Part shown: piece after piece, positions 52,619-61,329 of the stretch
Layout: each line of letters opens with the position of its first letter
Numbering within the stretch: position 1 is the first letter of the stretch
Assembly: GCA_964565925.1 (NCBI GenBank)
Contig: CAZMGV010000011.1
Coordinates: 1 to 64,000 of the forward strand
Source of the DNA: CAZMGV01 sp964565925
GTDB taxonomy: Bacteria > JAGRBM01 > JAHCIT01
Length of the DNA stretch: 64,000 nucleotides
Reading direction: 5' to 3'
The notes under the pieces: model-generated
Seen by the model: the letters and a program-made list of their open reading frames with translations, nothing else
The model's database searches: none
Told to the model about the DNA's origin: nothing
Translations under genes and position numbers: made by a program

Positions 52619-52807
52619 GTGTCTGTGACTCCTCGGATTTGATTAGCTCCTAAACCGTTTCTCTATCTATGCCGCCGGCAATTCTGGCTATAGCCAGACT
52701 CCGGTGTCCATTTTGAACCGCGCCGCCCGTCTCACCCTGTCCAATCTGATGCGGCTTCTTTTACAAGGCCGGAAAACTTGGAAATGTCGTCAGGTTCGCG
52801 GGGGCGG

Positions 52808-52862
52808 GTTTGACGGCTTGGAGTGGGGTCTTTATAAATAACGTCCCTAGGTTCCGTCAAAC
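52808..52862 (+). promoter_or_regulatory. Sigma-70-like promoter flanked by an inverted repeat
   Basis: TTGACG (52810-52815), a 17-nt spacer and TATAAA (52833-52838) make a good promoter toward 52937. GTTTGACGG (52808-52816) and CCGTCAAAC (52854-52862) are perfect inverted copies flanking it, a likely operator pair. The remainder of the 318-nt gap (52619-52936) has no supported gene. Confidence 0.55.
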
Positions 52863-52936
52863 GGTTAGGGAGGGGAAAATCGCGGATTTCCTGCGATTTA
52901 TGGCGACGCATCGCATCGAAAGGCATTATTACGATT

Positions 52937-53680
52937 ATGACGCAAATGAATCTGAATTCTCACATTAAAGACCGGAAGGGTGCCCCGAGCCTGCACCTTT
53001 TAAAGGTACTTATGGCTTCTGCGCTGTTTGTGGCGGCCGTTCTGGTGACCCTGAAGCCGACTGTCGCTGCGGCTGCCTCCCCAAAGGCCTCTGCAAAAAA
53101 AACATCCAAGGCTGCCCCCAGCGGCAAACCGGCAGTCAGGAAACCGGATACCACCGGTAAACCGGCTCCGGGAACGAAGGGTCTCGAGGAGTGGAACCAG
53201 GTCAAGTTCAAGATTCTCAACCTGTTCGGCGGTAACGCGACCGTACCTCCGAAGGAGACCTGGAAGGACTTTCCGCCGGTTACCGGCCGTGTCATGACCG
53301 AACTCGCCACTGACCCCCAGTCAGGCCAGCAGCAGCGGATGAGCGCCATCTTCTCGCTCGCCAACTTTCCGGATGCGCCGGGATCGTTCAAGGCATGCAG
53401 CGAGATCGCCAAAGACGAAAAGGAAGCGAAGTTCTACCGGGATGCCGCAATCGGGTGTCTCTGCGACGGCTTCCCTTCCAAGGCGGTCCCAGTGCTGAAG
53501 GAAGCCGCCAAGAGCCCCCAGATCGGCACCCGTCTCTCGGCCATTTCGGGGCTGGCCAAGATCAAGACCAAGGAAGCGGACGGAGCGCTCGAGAAGCTTC
53601 TGCCCGTTACCAAGGAACCGATGCTCAAGGCAGTGATCCAGCAGCGGCTCGATGAGGCCAAGGGCGCCAAGCCCAAGTGA
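52937..53680 (+). CDS. Unknown exported protein with HEAT-like helical repeats
   Basis: A 247-aa protein with an N-terminal hydrophobic segment (about residues 22-45, LLKVLMASALFVAAVLV) that is a signal peptide or anchor, a Lys/Ala/Pro-rich linker (about 46-80) and a C-terminal helical part with two or three 30-residue HEAT-like units (AVPVLKEAAKSP then IGTRLSAISGLAKI). The function is unknown. A strong terminator at 53713 ends it. Confidence 0.65.
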   Translation: MTQMNLNSHIKDRKGAPSLHLLKVLMASALFVAAVLVTLKPTVAAAASPKASAKKTSKAAPSGKPAVRKPDTTGKPAPGTKGLEEWNQVKFKILNLFGGNATVPPKETWKDFPPVTGRVMTELATDPQSGQQQRMSAIFSLANFPDAPGSFKACSEIAKDEKEAKFYRDAAIGCLCDGFPSKAVPVLKEAAKSPQIGTRLSAISGLAKIKTKEADGALEKLLPVTKEPMLKAVIQQRLDEAKGAKPK

Positions 53681-53712
53681 TCTGACCGGCTGACCCGACC
53701 CATCCGGAATGC

Positions 53713-53744
53713 AAAACGGGCGGCCCCATGGGGCCGCCCGTTTT
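53713..53744. terminator. Bidirectional terminator between HEAT-like gene and tig
   Basis: AAAACGGGCGGCCCC/GGGCCGCCCGTTTT forms a near-perfect palindrome centred on CATG, with T-tracts on both strands. It serves two convergent genes. Confidence 0.92.
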
Positions 53745-53769
53745 ATCTGTTTCCTGAAGCGAGAGCCGG

Positions 53770-55038
53770 TCAGTTCTTGATCTTGGCCTTCTCCATCAGG
53801 AAGTCGACGGTCTTCTTCTCGCGCAGCTGGAGACGCACTGCTTCCAGCACGTTTTCCTTTTCATAGAGAGCCTTGAGCTTCTCCACCGGGATCTGCGATT
53901 CGGCGGCGTTTTTCGCGATCTCTTCCTCAAGCTCCTTATCAGAGACCTCGATGGTTTCCTTCGTGGCGATGGCCGAGAGTATCAACGCGCGCTGGACGGC
54001 CTTTACGGCATTGTCCTTGACGGATTTCTTCATCTCTTCCATCTGGTCGCCGGTCGGGTTCAGCGCCATTCCGCGCATCTCGAACTCCATGCGGGTGCGT
54101 TCGATATAGTCCCGGCTCTGGGCTTCCACGAGTGACGGCGGCGCATCGACCGGGTTCTTCTCGATCAGCTTCTCGAGAAGGACCTTTACCGCCTCGTTGT
54201 GGGCCTTCTCGGCAGCGCCCTTTTCGAGATCTTCACGGATCTTCTTCTTGAGCGCGTCGAGGGTTTCCAGCTCCAGATCCTTGGCGAACTCGTCATCGAG
54301 CGCAGGCAGCACGCGGCGCTTCACGCCGGAACACTTGAAGGTGACCTTGTAGATCTGGCCGCGGAGCGATTCATCCGGCCAGTCCTGCGGGAACGTAAGC
54401 TCGACCGGGCGGCTGTCGCCGGCCTTCATTCCGTCCAGCTTCGCGGCCAGCCCCGGAAGCTGACCCTTGGTGCCGACTTCCATCTCGACGTCCTTGCCGT
54501 TGGACGTGATTTTCTTCTCGCCGATAGTGCCTTCGTAGGAACCGACGAAGAAAAGCCCTTCGCCGAGCGGGCCGTCTTCCGTACTCAGTACAGCGTTGCG
54601 CTGGCGGAGGTTTTCCAGAACCTTCTGGATCTCCTCGTCGTTTACCGCATCGGCCTTCTTGCTTACTTCAATGCCGACGTAGTCCTTGGGCTCGAATTCG
54701 GGCCGGACCTCGAACTCCAGGCTGAACTCGTAGTCCTCGCCGAGCTTGGGTTCCTTGGCGTCCACCTTGGGCTGCGAAATCGGGGTGATCTTCTTTTCCT
54801 CAAGTGCCTTCTCGACCGTATCCCGGAAAATCCGCTGGCGGACCTCGTCCATGATCGCGGTGCCGTACATCCGTTCGATCAGGTGCGCGGGCGCCTTGCC
54901 CGGGCGGAATCCCTTTACCGTCGCATACTTGGTCAGCTCGCCCAGGACTTTCGTCCGTTCTTCGGCCAGCTTGGAGGCCGGGATCTTGATGGTGACCTTC
55001 TTCTCGACGTTCGACGGGCTCTGAATATCGACTTGCAT
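53770..55038 (-). CDS. tig: Trigger factor
   Basis: A 422-aa ribosome-associated chaperone with peptidyl-prolyl isomerase activity. The N-terminal ribosome-binding domain contains TVKGFRPGKAPAHLIERMYG (about residues 40-60), the FKBP-like domain is around 155-240, and the C-terminal chaperone arms end in VDFLMEKAKIKN. An ATG at 55038 is used. No clpP or clpX gene is next to it, unlike many genomes. Confidence 0.95.
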   Translation of the reverse strand: MQVDIQSPSNVEKKVTIKIPASKLAEERTKVLGELTKYATVKGFRPGKAPAHLIERMYGTAIMDEVRQRIFRDTVEKALEEKKITPISQPKVDAKEPKLGEDYEFSLEFEVRPEFEPKDYVGIEVSKKADAVNDEEIQKVLENLRQRNAVLSTEDGPLGEGLFFVGSYEGTIGEKKITSNGKDVEMEVGTKGQLPGLAAKLDGMKAGDSRPVELTFPQDWPDESLRGQIYKVTFKCSGVKRRVLPALDDEFAKDLELETLDALKKKIREDLEKGAAEKAHNEAVKVLLEKLIEKNPVDAPPSLVEAQSRDYIERTRMEFEMRGMALNPTGDQMEEMKKSVKDNAVKAVQRALILSAIATKETIEVSDKELEEEIAKNAAESQIPVEKLKALYEKENVLEAVRLQLREKKTVDFLMEKAKIKN

Positions 55039-55186
55039 GTTTGTTTCCGGACCGGGGCCGGGTCGGCCCCCGTGAATAGGGGTGGCAGGTAGTTTGGTTT
55101 CCGGGCGGCCTTACCACTCAAAGCCGTCCATGGCCCGGTTCCGGGCGGCGCTTCCCTATCCGGTCAGGGGGGTGGAAACAAGCCCC

Positions 55187-56515
55187 CTACTTCTTCGCTT
55201 CGACCGTGATTTCGATGGGGGCATTGTAGGTCCGGTACCAGCCGCTGCCGCCGTCCTCGGGGAAGCCGGGAAGGGTGACGATCCGCCCTCCGAAGGAGTA
55301 GGTCCCGCCCTTGATGTTCTCCCAGCCGCTGAAGTGAAACCCGGCCGCCGGCAGGCTGCCGGGGACCGACTCGGGCGGGGAAACCTCATCCCGGCTGTCG
55401 ACGAATATCCCCTCGGACTTCAGCTTCAGGTTGTCTCCCAGATACATCATCATCAGGACATTAAGGCCCTTGCCGGTAACGAAAAACCAGCGCTCGTCGC
55501 CCAGCCCCATGTCGCGCTCGGATTCGGCTGTCTGGCCATCGATCAGGGCGCCTTCGGGGCTCACGACTGTAACGAAGGTCATGCCGCGCAGATCGCGGAA
55601 ATCGACAATGAAACGCATCTCCTGGCTCGTCATGAAGGCGGCGAGTGACTTGGGCAGCGTGAAATAGATCTTGGGCTCCCACAACCGGTCGTACTGGACC
55701 GTTTCCATGGTGACTGGAATGGTAAAACCCGGAACCGGGGTCAGGACGACATTCACATGCCTGGAAACCCGAACCGGTCCGACGCGGATACCCCAGAGCG
55801 TCGACTTGAGGTCGTCCTCGTTGATCCGGATCGTCACGAGATTGGCGACAGCCTTGCTGACGATCCGGACCTTCAGCCGGTCGAGCACGTTCTCGGTTTC
55901 CCGCCCCTTCAGGTTCGGAAATACAACGTGATCGATCATTGCGACGTTGCTTGGCATCGTGCCGATCTCTAGGGCAGGGCTGACAGTGCGGTCCTTGGCC
56001 GCGTTGTAGGTCACATAGGGCATCATCGGCGGGCGTCTCGCTGGATTCACCAGTGCATAGACATATCTGGGCTGCGGGAAAATCGGCGTGTCGATCCTGA
56101 GCGGGATGATCTCCTCGGCGACACCTTCGGGCAGTTTGTCGCACGCGGGGCCGGTGTCCCGGAACATGAATACGATCTCGTCGTTGTCGTCGAGCGTGCC
56201 CGGTTTGTCGTCCGCCTTCAGTTTGGGATTCGGAGTGTCGGGGACAATGAACCCGTCCGGATTCCGTTCGTCGATCTGGTAGGTGAGGGAACCCAGTACA
56301 CCGCTCACGCAGCGGGCCATCGACAGCGTATCGACCTTGCGGCCCAGAAGTTCTGGAACCTGTTTCCCGGTGATGATGACCGGCCGGGGAGAGAAGTTGG
56401 TGAGCGGGGAACGTTTATCCTCGGCATGCAGTTGCGAGCGCAACGGCAACGCCATCAGGAGGAGTGCAGCTCCGCACGCGCGGACGATCCGACTGTACCG
56501 GGTCAAAGGAATCAT
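55187..56515 (-). CDS. Unknown secreted protein, paralogue of the protein at 25981
   Basis: A 442-aa protein with a signal peptide (hydrophobic about residues 13-24, cleavage near LHAED). It shares ordered blocks with the 505-aa protein at 25981: YQIDERNPDGF, LDDNDEIVFMFRDTG, ENVLDRLKVRIV and GIRVGPVRVSRHVN. It lacks the charged insert. The C-terminal part reads AGFHFSGWENIKGGTYSFGGR and ends near IEITVEAKK, suggesting a beta-sandwich. No function can be assigned. Confidence 0.75.
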   Translation of the reverse strand: MIPLTRYSRIVRACGAALLLMALPLRSQLHAEDKRSPLTNFSPRPVIITGKQVPELLGRKVDTLSMARCVSGVLGSLTYQIDERNPDGFIVPDTPNPKLKADDKPGTLDDNDEIVFMFRDTGPACDKLPEGVAEEIIPLRIDTPIFPQPRYVYALVNPARRPPMMPYVTYNAAKDRTVSPALEIGTMPSNVAMIDHVVFPNLKGRETENVLDRLKVRIVSKAVANLVTIRINEDDLKSTLWGIRVGPVRVSRHVNVVLTPVPGFTIPVTMETVQYDRLWEPKIYFTLPKSLAAFMTSQEMRFIVDFRDLRGMTFVTVVSPEGALIDGQTAESERDMGLGDERWFFVTGKGLNVLMMMYLGDNLKLKSEGIFVDSRDEVSPPESVPGSLPAAGFHFSGWENIKGGTYSFGGRIVTLPGFPEDGGSGWYRTYNAPIEITVEAKK

Positions 56516-56593
56516 GCCGGATCAAAATAGCCGAACCGTACGCGGGGAACTACGGCTTTTCTGTCCAGTCAGAAATTACCGGTGATGGCGGTG

Positions 56594-57520
56594 TCAGCGC
56601 GGAGTCCGCCGCACCATGTTCCCGAATTCGGCGACGGCCTCTCGGTAACCCGAACCCGGAGCGAACACCGTATCGTTGTGGCGCGCACCCCTGATCTCTA
56701 CAAACCGCTTCGGTTCCGGGGCCGCTTCAAAAAGTTCCTGTCCCATCCAGAACGGTACGACCTCGTCCTGGCTGCCATGAATGACGAGCAGCGGGCATTT
56801 GAGTGCCGGAATCTTTGACAGGGAATCCATTTTGGTCGTGATGAGGAAGCGTGGCATGAATGGGATTATCTCGCTGGCCATCCGGGGTATCGATGTAAAT
56901 GTTGACTGAAGGATGAGTCCGCCAGGATGTACGCGGACGGCGAGATCCGTTCCGGCGCCACCGCCCAGACTCTTGCCGAATACGATCACCTGCTTCGGAG
57001 CGAAGCCAAGCGGTCCGGTCAGGTAGTCCCAGGCTGCCTGGGCATCCTTGTAGAGACCCTTCTCCGACGGTTTCCCCTCTGAGCGGCCATATCCACGGTA
57101 GTCGATGGCCAGCACGGGGAAGCCCAGCTCCACCCAGTCCAGGACGATGCTGATCCGGTCGGCGAGTTTCCCCGCGTTTCCGTGAAAATAGAGGATGGCG
57201 ATCTGGGGCTCGGGGGGCGGGACCGGACTGCCGGTTTTGGCCTGAGGGCGGGCGAACCAGCCGTGCAGGCGCACTCCGTCGTCGGTCACCGGCCAGACGT
57301 CTTCAACCTGTGTAACCCATGGGCCTGCGGGAAGTATGCGGCCGGTTAATGACGTGGCCTCGCCGCGGTCCCGGTCCGGATAGAATATAAGCGAGTCTTC
57401 GAACGGCATGGCGAGTGCGGCTCCGGTGCCACCAAGCAGCAAGATGGCAATAACGGCGGCGAACATAAAGGCCGCCCGGTCGGTGAACCGGGCGGCCGTA
57501 AGTCTGCGCGGGGCGGTCAC
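56594..57520 (-). CDS. Alpha/beta hydrolase, membrane-anchored (lysophospholipase/BEM46-like)
   Basis: A 308-aa protein with one N-terminal membrane helix (about residues 15-38) and a serine-hydrolase domain: FHGNAGKLADR oxyanion region, nucleophile in GKSLGGGAG, and C-terminal HGSQDE and GARHNDT. It resembles the BEM46/YfhR family, whose substrate is unknown. A GTG start at 57520 is likely. It lies 11 nt downstream of mscL on the same strand. Confidence 0.85.
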   Translation of the reverse strand: MTAPRRLTAARFTDRAAFMFAAVIAILLLGGTGAALAMPFEDSLIFYPDRDRGEATSLTGRILPAGPWVTQVEDVWPVTDDGVRLHGWFARPQAKTGSPVPPPEPQIAILYFHGNAGKLADRISIVLDWVELGFPVLAIDYRGYGRSEGKPSEKGLYKDAQAAWDYLTGPLGFAPKQVIVFGKSLGGGAGTDLAVRVHPGGLILQSTFTSIPRMASEIIPFMPRFLITTKMDSLSKIPALKCPLLVIHGSQDEVVPFWMGQELFEAAPEPKRFVEIRGARHNDTVFAPGSGYREAVAEFGNMVRRTPR

Positions 57521-57531
57521 GCCCCTTTATA

Positions 57532-57993
<462 letters not shown>

Positions 57994-58031
57994 CTGGAAT
58001 CCCCCTTGGGCCGGGCCGGCCTCTGCGGATA

Positions 58032-58997
58032 TTACTGCTGAACGGGGTCCAGCACCACAAATTCCACGCGGCGGTTCTGGGCCTGCTTGTCCTTGGTGTC
58101 GTCCGGCGTCACTTCCGGCTTCTCTTCGCCGTAACCTACCGGGGTCAGTCGGCCGGCGGCCACGCCTTTCTTCACCAGATAGGTCTTCACAGATTCGGCA
58201 CGGCTCTGGGACAGTGCCTTGTTCTTCTTGGCGTCCCCCACCGAGTCGGTGTGGCCGGATACTTCGACCTTCTTGATCTGCGGGTTGTCGACCAGCACAC
58301 GAGCGACGTCGTTCAGCAGGTCGTTCGACTTCTGGAGGATGTCCGACTTGCTGGTGGCAAAATACACCGTCTGGAGAATGATGATCCGGTTACCTTCGAC
58401 ACGGGCGAGAGCCTTCTTGCTCGATACAAGGGTGAAGTCGGCGGTGGTCTTTTTGCCGGCGGCGACCTTGACGGTGCGGGAAGCGGGTTCGAATCCGTCC
58501 GCCTTTGCGGTCACGAGGTAGTCACCTTCGGAAAGTTCCGACGAATAGGCGCCGCTGGCGGTATTCGCGGAACCGGCACCCTTGCCGTCCTGGCTGAATT
58601 CGATGTTCGCTTCGACGGGCTTTCCGTCCTGGTCCTTTACCTTGCCGTTCACCGAGCCGGGAGCGGTTTCGGCCACTGCCGCCGCTGCCACGACGGGCGC
58701 GGGTGCCGCTGCAGCTTCAGCCGGCTTGGCGGCGTGTTCTACCGGTGCCGACGCAACCTGCTTGGGTTCCGGGGCCTTTTCGGCGGGCTTGGTTTCGGCC
58801 GGGGTTTCTTTCGCGACGGGCACCGGTTTCGGGGTCCGCTTCGTGTTGCAATCGTCCCAGTAGGTGCAGCGGCGCATGCCGCGTTCGGTCATCGTGCCGT
58901 GGTAGTTGTCGTAATGTCCGGCGTCCATGTCGGCGCAGGCGGCAAGCGCGAATGCGGAGGCGAATCCGAGGGCGATGTTTTTGAAAGAGACCTTCAT
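58032..58997 (-). CDS. OmpA/MotB-domain lipoprotein with carboxypeptidase-regulatory-like domain
   Basis: A 321-aa envelope lipoprotein. The ATG at 58997 follows AAGGA with 8-nt spacing and gives a signal peptide ending in lipobox LAAC21. An Ala/Pro/Thr/Lys-rich linker follows (about 60-120), then a beta-sandwich of the carboxypeptidase-regulatory type (SVNGKVKDQDGKPVEANIEF), then a peptidoglycan-binding OmpA domain (VEVSGHTDSVGD, ALSQSRAESVKTYLV, NRRVEFVV). It anchors the outer membrane to peptidoglycan. Confidence 0.9.
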   Translation of the reverse strand: MKVSFKNIALGFASAFALAACADMDAGHYDNYHGTMTERGMRRCTYWDDCNTKRTPKPVPVAKETPAETKPAEKAPEPKQVASAPVEHAAKPAEAAAAPAPVVAAAAVAETAPGSVNGKVKDQDGKPVEANIEFSQDGKGAGSANTASGAYSSELSEGDYLVTAKADGFEPASRTVKVAAGKKTTADFTLVSSKKALARVEGNRIIILQTVYFATSKSDILQKSNDLLNDVARVLVDNPQIKKVEVSGHTDSVGDAKKNKALSQSRAESVKTYLVKKGVAAGRLTPVGYGEEKPEVTPDDTKDKQAQNRRVEFVVLDPVQQ

Positions 58998-59214
58998 CGA
59001 TATATTCCTTTTTCTGGTTCGGAGATCCATTCCGGTAGTATCCGGCATGGTGGCTCGGGCGCGATGACATTCGTCAGTATCTTCCGAATGACCCCCGCGC
59101 CAGGCGACAATAAGTGGCACGCCCGTCTGCCCATAAGAGCGGGCTGCCCATAGTGAATTGCAGATATATCTCGACAGCTGTGACAAAATGTTACGGCGCT
59201 AGCGCGGGAAACGG

Positions 59215-60006
59215 TCACTCGATATCTTTGAACTTGGGCTCGCGTTTCTGCATGCGAGCCATCAGCGCTTCCATCTGGTTGGGCGAAGCGATCAGTTTTA
59301 TCTGTTCGTCGGCTTCCAGCTTGAGAACGTCCCCGACCGGAGCCAGCCAGTTCGCATCCAGCACCCGTTTGGCGGAGCGCACGGCGTGGGGGTTGTAGCC
59401 GGCGATTTCACGGGCGAGCTTCTGAGCGTCCGCGAGCGGATCGTCGCTTGTGCGTGTGACGAGTCCGATGCGGGCTGCCTCCGTGCCGTCAACAATCTTC
59501 CCGGTGTAGGTGAGTTCACGGGCTACGTCGTTGCGTACGAGCTCGCGCAGGGTCGCTGTGCCCGACATGTCGGGGATGAGGCCCAGCCGGATTTCCATAA
59601 CGGAAAGCCGGGCGTCCGGCCTGGCGATGCGGATATCGGCGCCGAGCGCGATCTGCAGGCCGCCGCCGAAACAGGCGCCGTGGACCGCCGCGATCACCGG
59701 GACCGGCAGTTCGCGCCAGACCCACGCGGGCCGCTGGAAGTAGTTGGCCGGGCCGATTTTCGCCGTCATGGTGTCTTTGAGTGTCGCGGGATTGAACGAG
59801 GCTCCGGCCACGTCGAGGCCGGAACAGAAACTGGGGCCATTGCCCGAGAGCACCACCGCCCGGACCGTTTTCTCTTTTGCGAGCTTCTCGCCCGCCTCGG
59901 TAATGGCCTCGAACATCGGCCGGGAAAGGGCGTTGTGCTTGTCGGCCCGGTTCAGCCGCACGTCGGCGACACCGTTCTGGATTTCGATCAAAACAAGTTC
60001 GGACAT
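59215..60006 (-). CDS. Crotonase / enoyl-CoA hydratase family protein
   Basis: A 263-aa protein of the crotonase fold, which binds acyl-CoA. The oxyanion-hole segments are FCSGLDVAG (about residue 60) and AAVHGACFGGGLQIALGADIRIA (about 105-127), and the family motif RLGLIPDMSGT (about 142) departs from the usual IPGAGGT, so the exact reaction (hydration, isomerisation or hydrolysis) is unsure. It may serve fatty-acid or aromatic catabolism. Confidence 0.9.
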   Translation of the reverse strand: MSELVLIEIQNGVADVRLNRADKHNALSRPMFEAITEAGEKLAKEKTVRAVVLSGNGPSFCSGLDVAGASFNPATLKDTMTAKIGPANYFQRPAWVWRELPVPVIAAVHGACFGGGLQIALGADIRIARPDARLSVMEIRLGLIPDMSGTATLRELVRNDVARELTYTGKIVDGTEAARIGLVTRTSDDPLADAQKLAREIAGYNPHAVRSAKRVLDANWLAPVGDVLKLEADEQIKLIASPNQMEALMARMQKREPKFKDIE

Positions 60007-60040
60007 GGGTGGATCCTTTCAGCTCTGCAACGCTTTACGA

Positions 60041-61261
60041 TTAAAGCATATATCTGAAAAGCCAAGCGGCCCGGGCGAGCCACCGTTTCCAGAATGGCCA
60101 TTTCATGAACTGATCGAGGGTGAGCTGCCGGCATTCAACGAGGTCCTTCTCGAACTGCGCGGTGAACTCTCCGGCAATCCCGGTATCGAAAATCATCGCC
60201 TGGATCTCCTGATTGTGCAGGAAGCTCCGGTGATCGAGGTTCGTCGAACCGCAGATGACAATGCCGGAATCGATGACGGCGGTCTTGGCGTGCAGGATAC
60301 GCGGCTCGTATTCGAACAGTTCCACGCCTGCCGCCAGCATCTCGGGATAGATCGCCCAGCCGGCGAACCGTGCCAGGGGGACATCGGTGATGGTGGGAAC
60401 GATGATCCGGACTTGCACGCCGCGTCTGGCGGCACCCTTGATCGCCTCGCGGATCTGGGCGTCGGGCACGAAATAGCTATTGGTGATGAGTAGCCGTTCG
60501 CGGGCCGCCTTGAAGGCGAAAATATACGACCGACGCAGCGACGAACGCTCGCGCCGCAGCGTTTCGGTGGTGATGAGCACTTTCGTCGCCGATCCTTCGA
60601 TCGCATGCGGCGCCTCGCCCGGCTCCATCTGGATCCCGGTCTGCTCGAACCAGCACTTGAAGAACGACAGCGTCAGCTGGTGGAGAGCAGGCCCTTCTAT
60701 TTTCAGATGCGTGTCGCGGAACGGCGGCCGGGACGGGGTGCCGTAGTACTCCTCGCCGACATTGACGCCGCCGGTAAATCCAACTTCGTTATCCACGACC
60801 AGGATTTTCCGGTGGTTACGGGCGTTGCCGTAGCTGAACTTCGTAAACAGGGTGACCGGGTGGAAGGCGTGCACGTGGACGCCCACGTCAGCCAGTCCGT
60901 CCAGCAGATCCCGGGAATCGTCGCATCCCCAGTCGTCGTAGTTGAGGTAAACCGCGACCCCCCGGAGCGCCGCCTCGCGAAGCGCCGAGACGAACTCGCG
61001 GCCGATCTCGTCGTTCCGGTGGATGTAGGCTTCGTAGAGAACCCGGGATTTGGCCTTCCTGACGGCCGCAATCATTTCCGGTATGGCGATCGTGCCATCG
61101 ATCAGAACGCCGACCCGGTTTCCGCCCGCGATCCGGTAGTCTGAGAGCTTCTGCACATACATCAGTCCGTCGGGTGACAGTCCCCTGGCCCAGCGGCGCA
61201 ACTCGGCATGCAGCCGGTGCCGGATCGTATGGGTTCGGGTGGGCGGAGTGTGACGGGACAT
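60041..61261 (-). CDS. Phospholipase D-family / cardiolipin synthase B-like protein
   Basis: A 406-aa protein with two HKD motifs: NHRKILVVDNEVGFTGG (about residues 150-166) and HAKTAVIDSGIVICGSTNLD (about 325-345). This matches ClsB-like cardiolipin synthases, which transfer phosphatidyl groups between phospholipids. An N-terminal hydrophobic anchor is absent. It is divergent from the LpoA-like gene. Confidence 0.9.
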   Translation of the reverse strand: MSRHTPPTRTHTIRHRLHAELRRWARGLSPDGLMYVQKLSDYRIAGGNRVGVLIDGTIAIPEMIAAVRKAKSRVLYEAYIHRNDEIGREFVSALREAALRGVAVYLNYDDWGCDDSRDLLDGLADVGVHVHAFHPVTLFTKFSYGNARNHRKILVVDNEVGFTGGVNVGEEYYGTPSRPPFRDTHLKIEGPALHQLTLSFFKCWFEQTGIQMEPGEAPHAIEGSATKVLITTETLRRERSSLRRSYIFAFKAARERLLITNSYFVPDAQIREAIKGAARRGVQVRIIVPTITDVPLARFAGWAIYPEMLAAGVELFEYEPRILHAKTAVIDSGIVICGSTNLDHRSFLHNQEIQAMIFDTGIAGEFTAQFEKDLVECRQLTLDQFMKWPFWKRWLARAAWLFRYML

Positions 61262-61329
61262 ACCCCGTCACGTTTACCACGGGTGCCGGGGTTGTCTACC
61301 GTTTCCTGATTCATCAGGATCGTCTTTCC

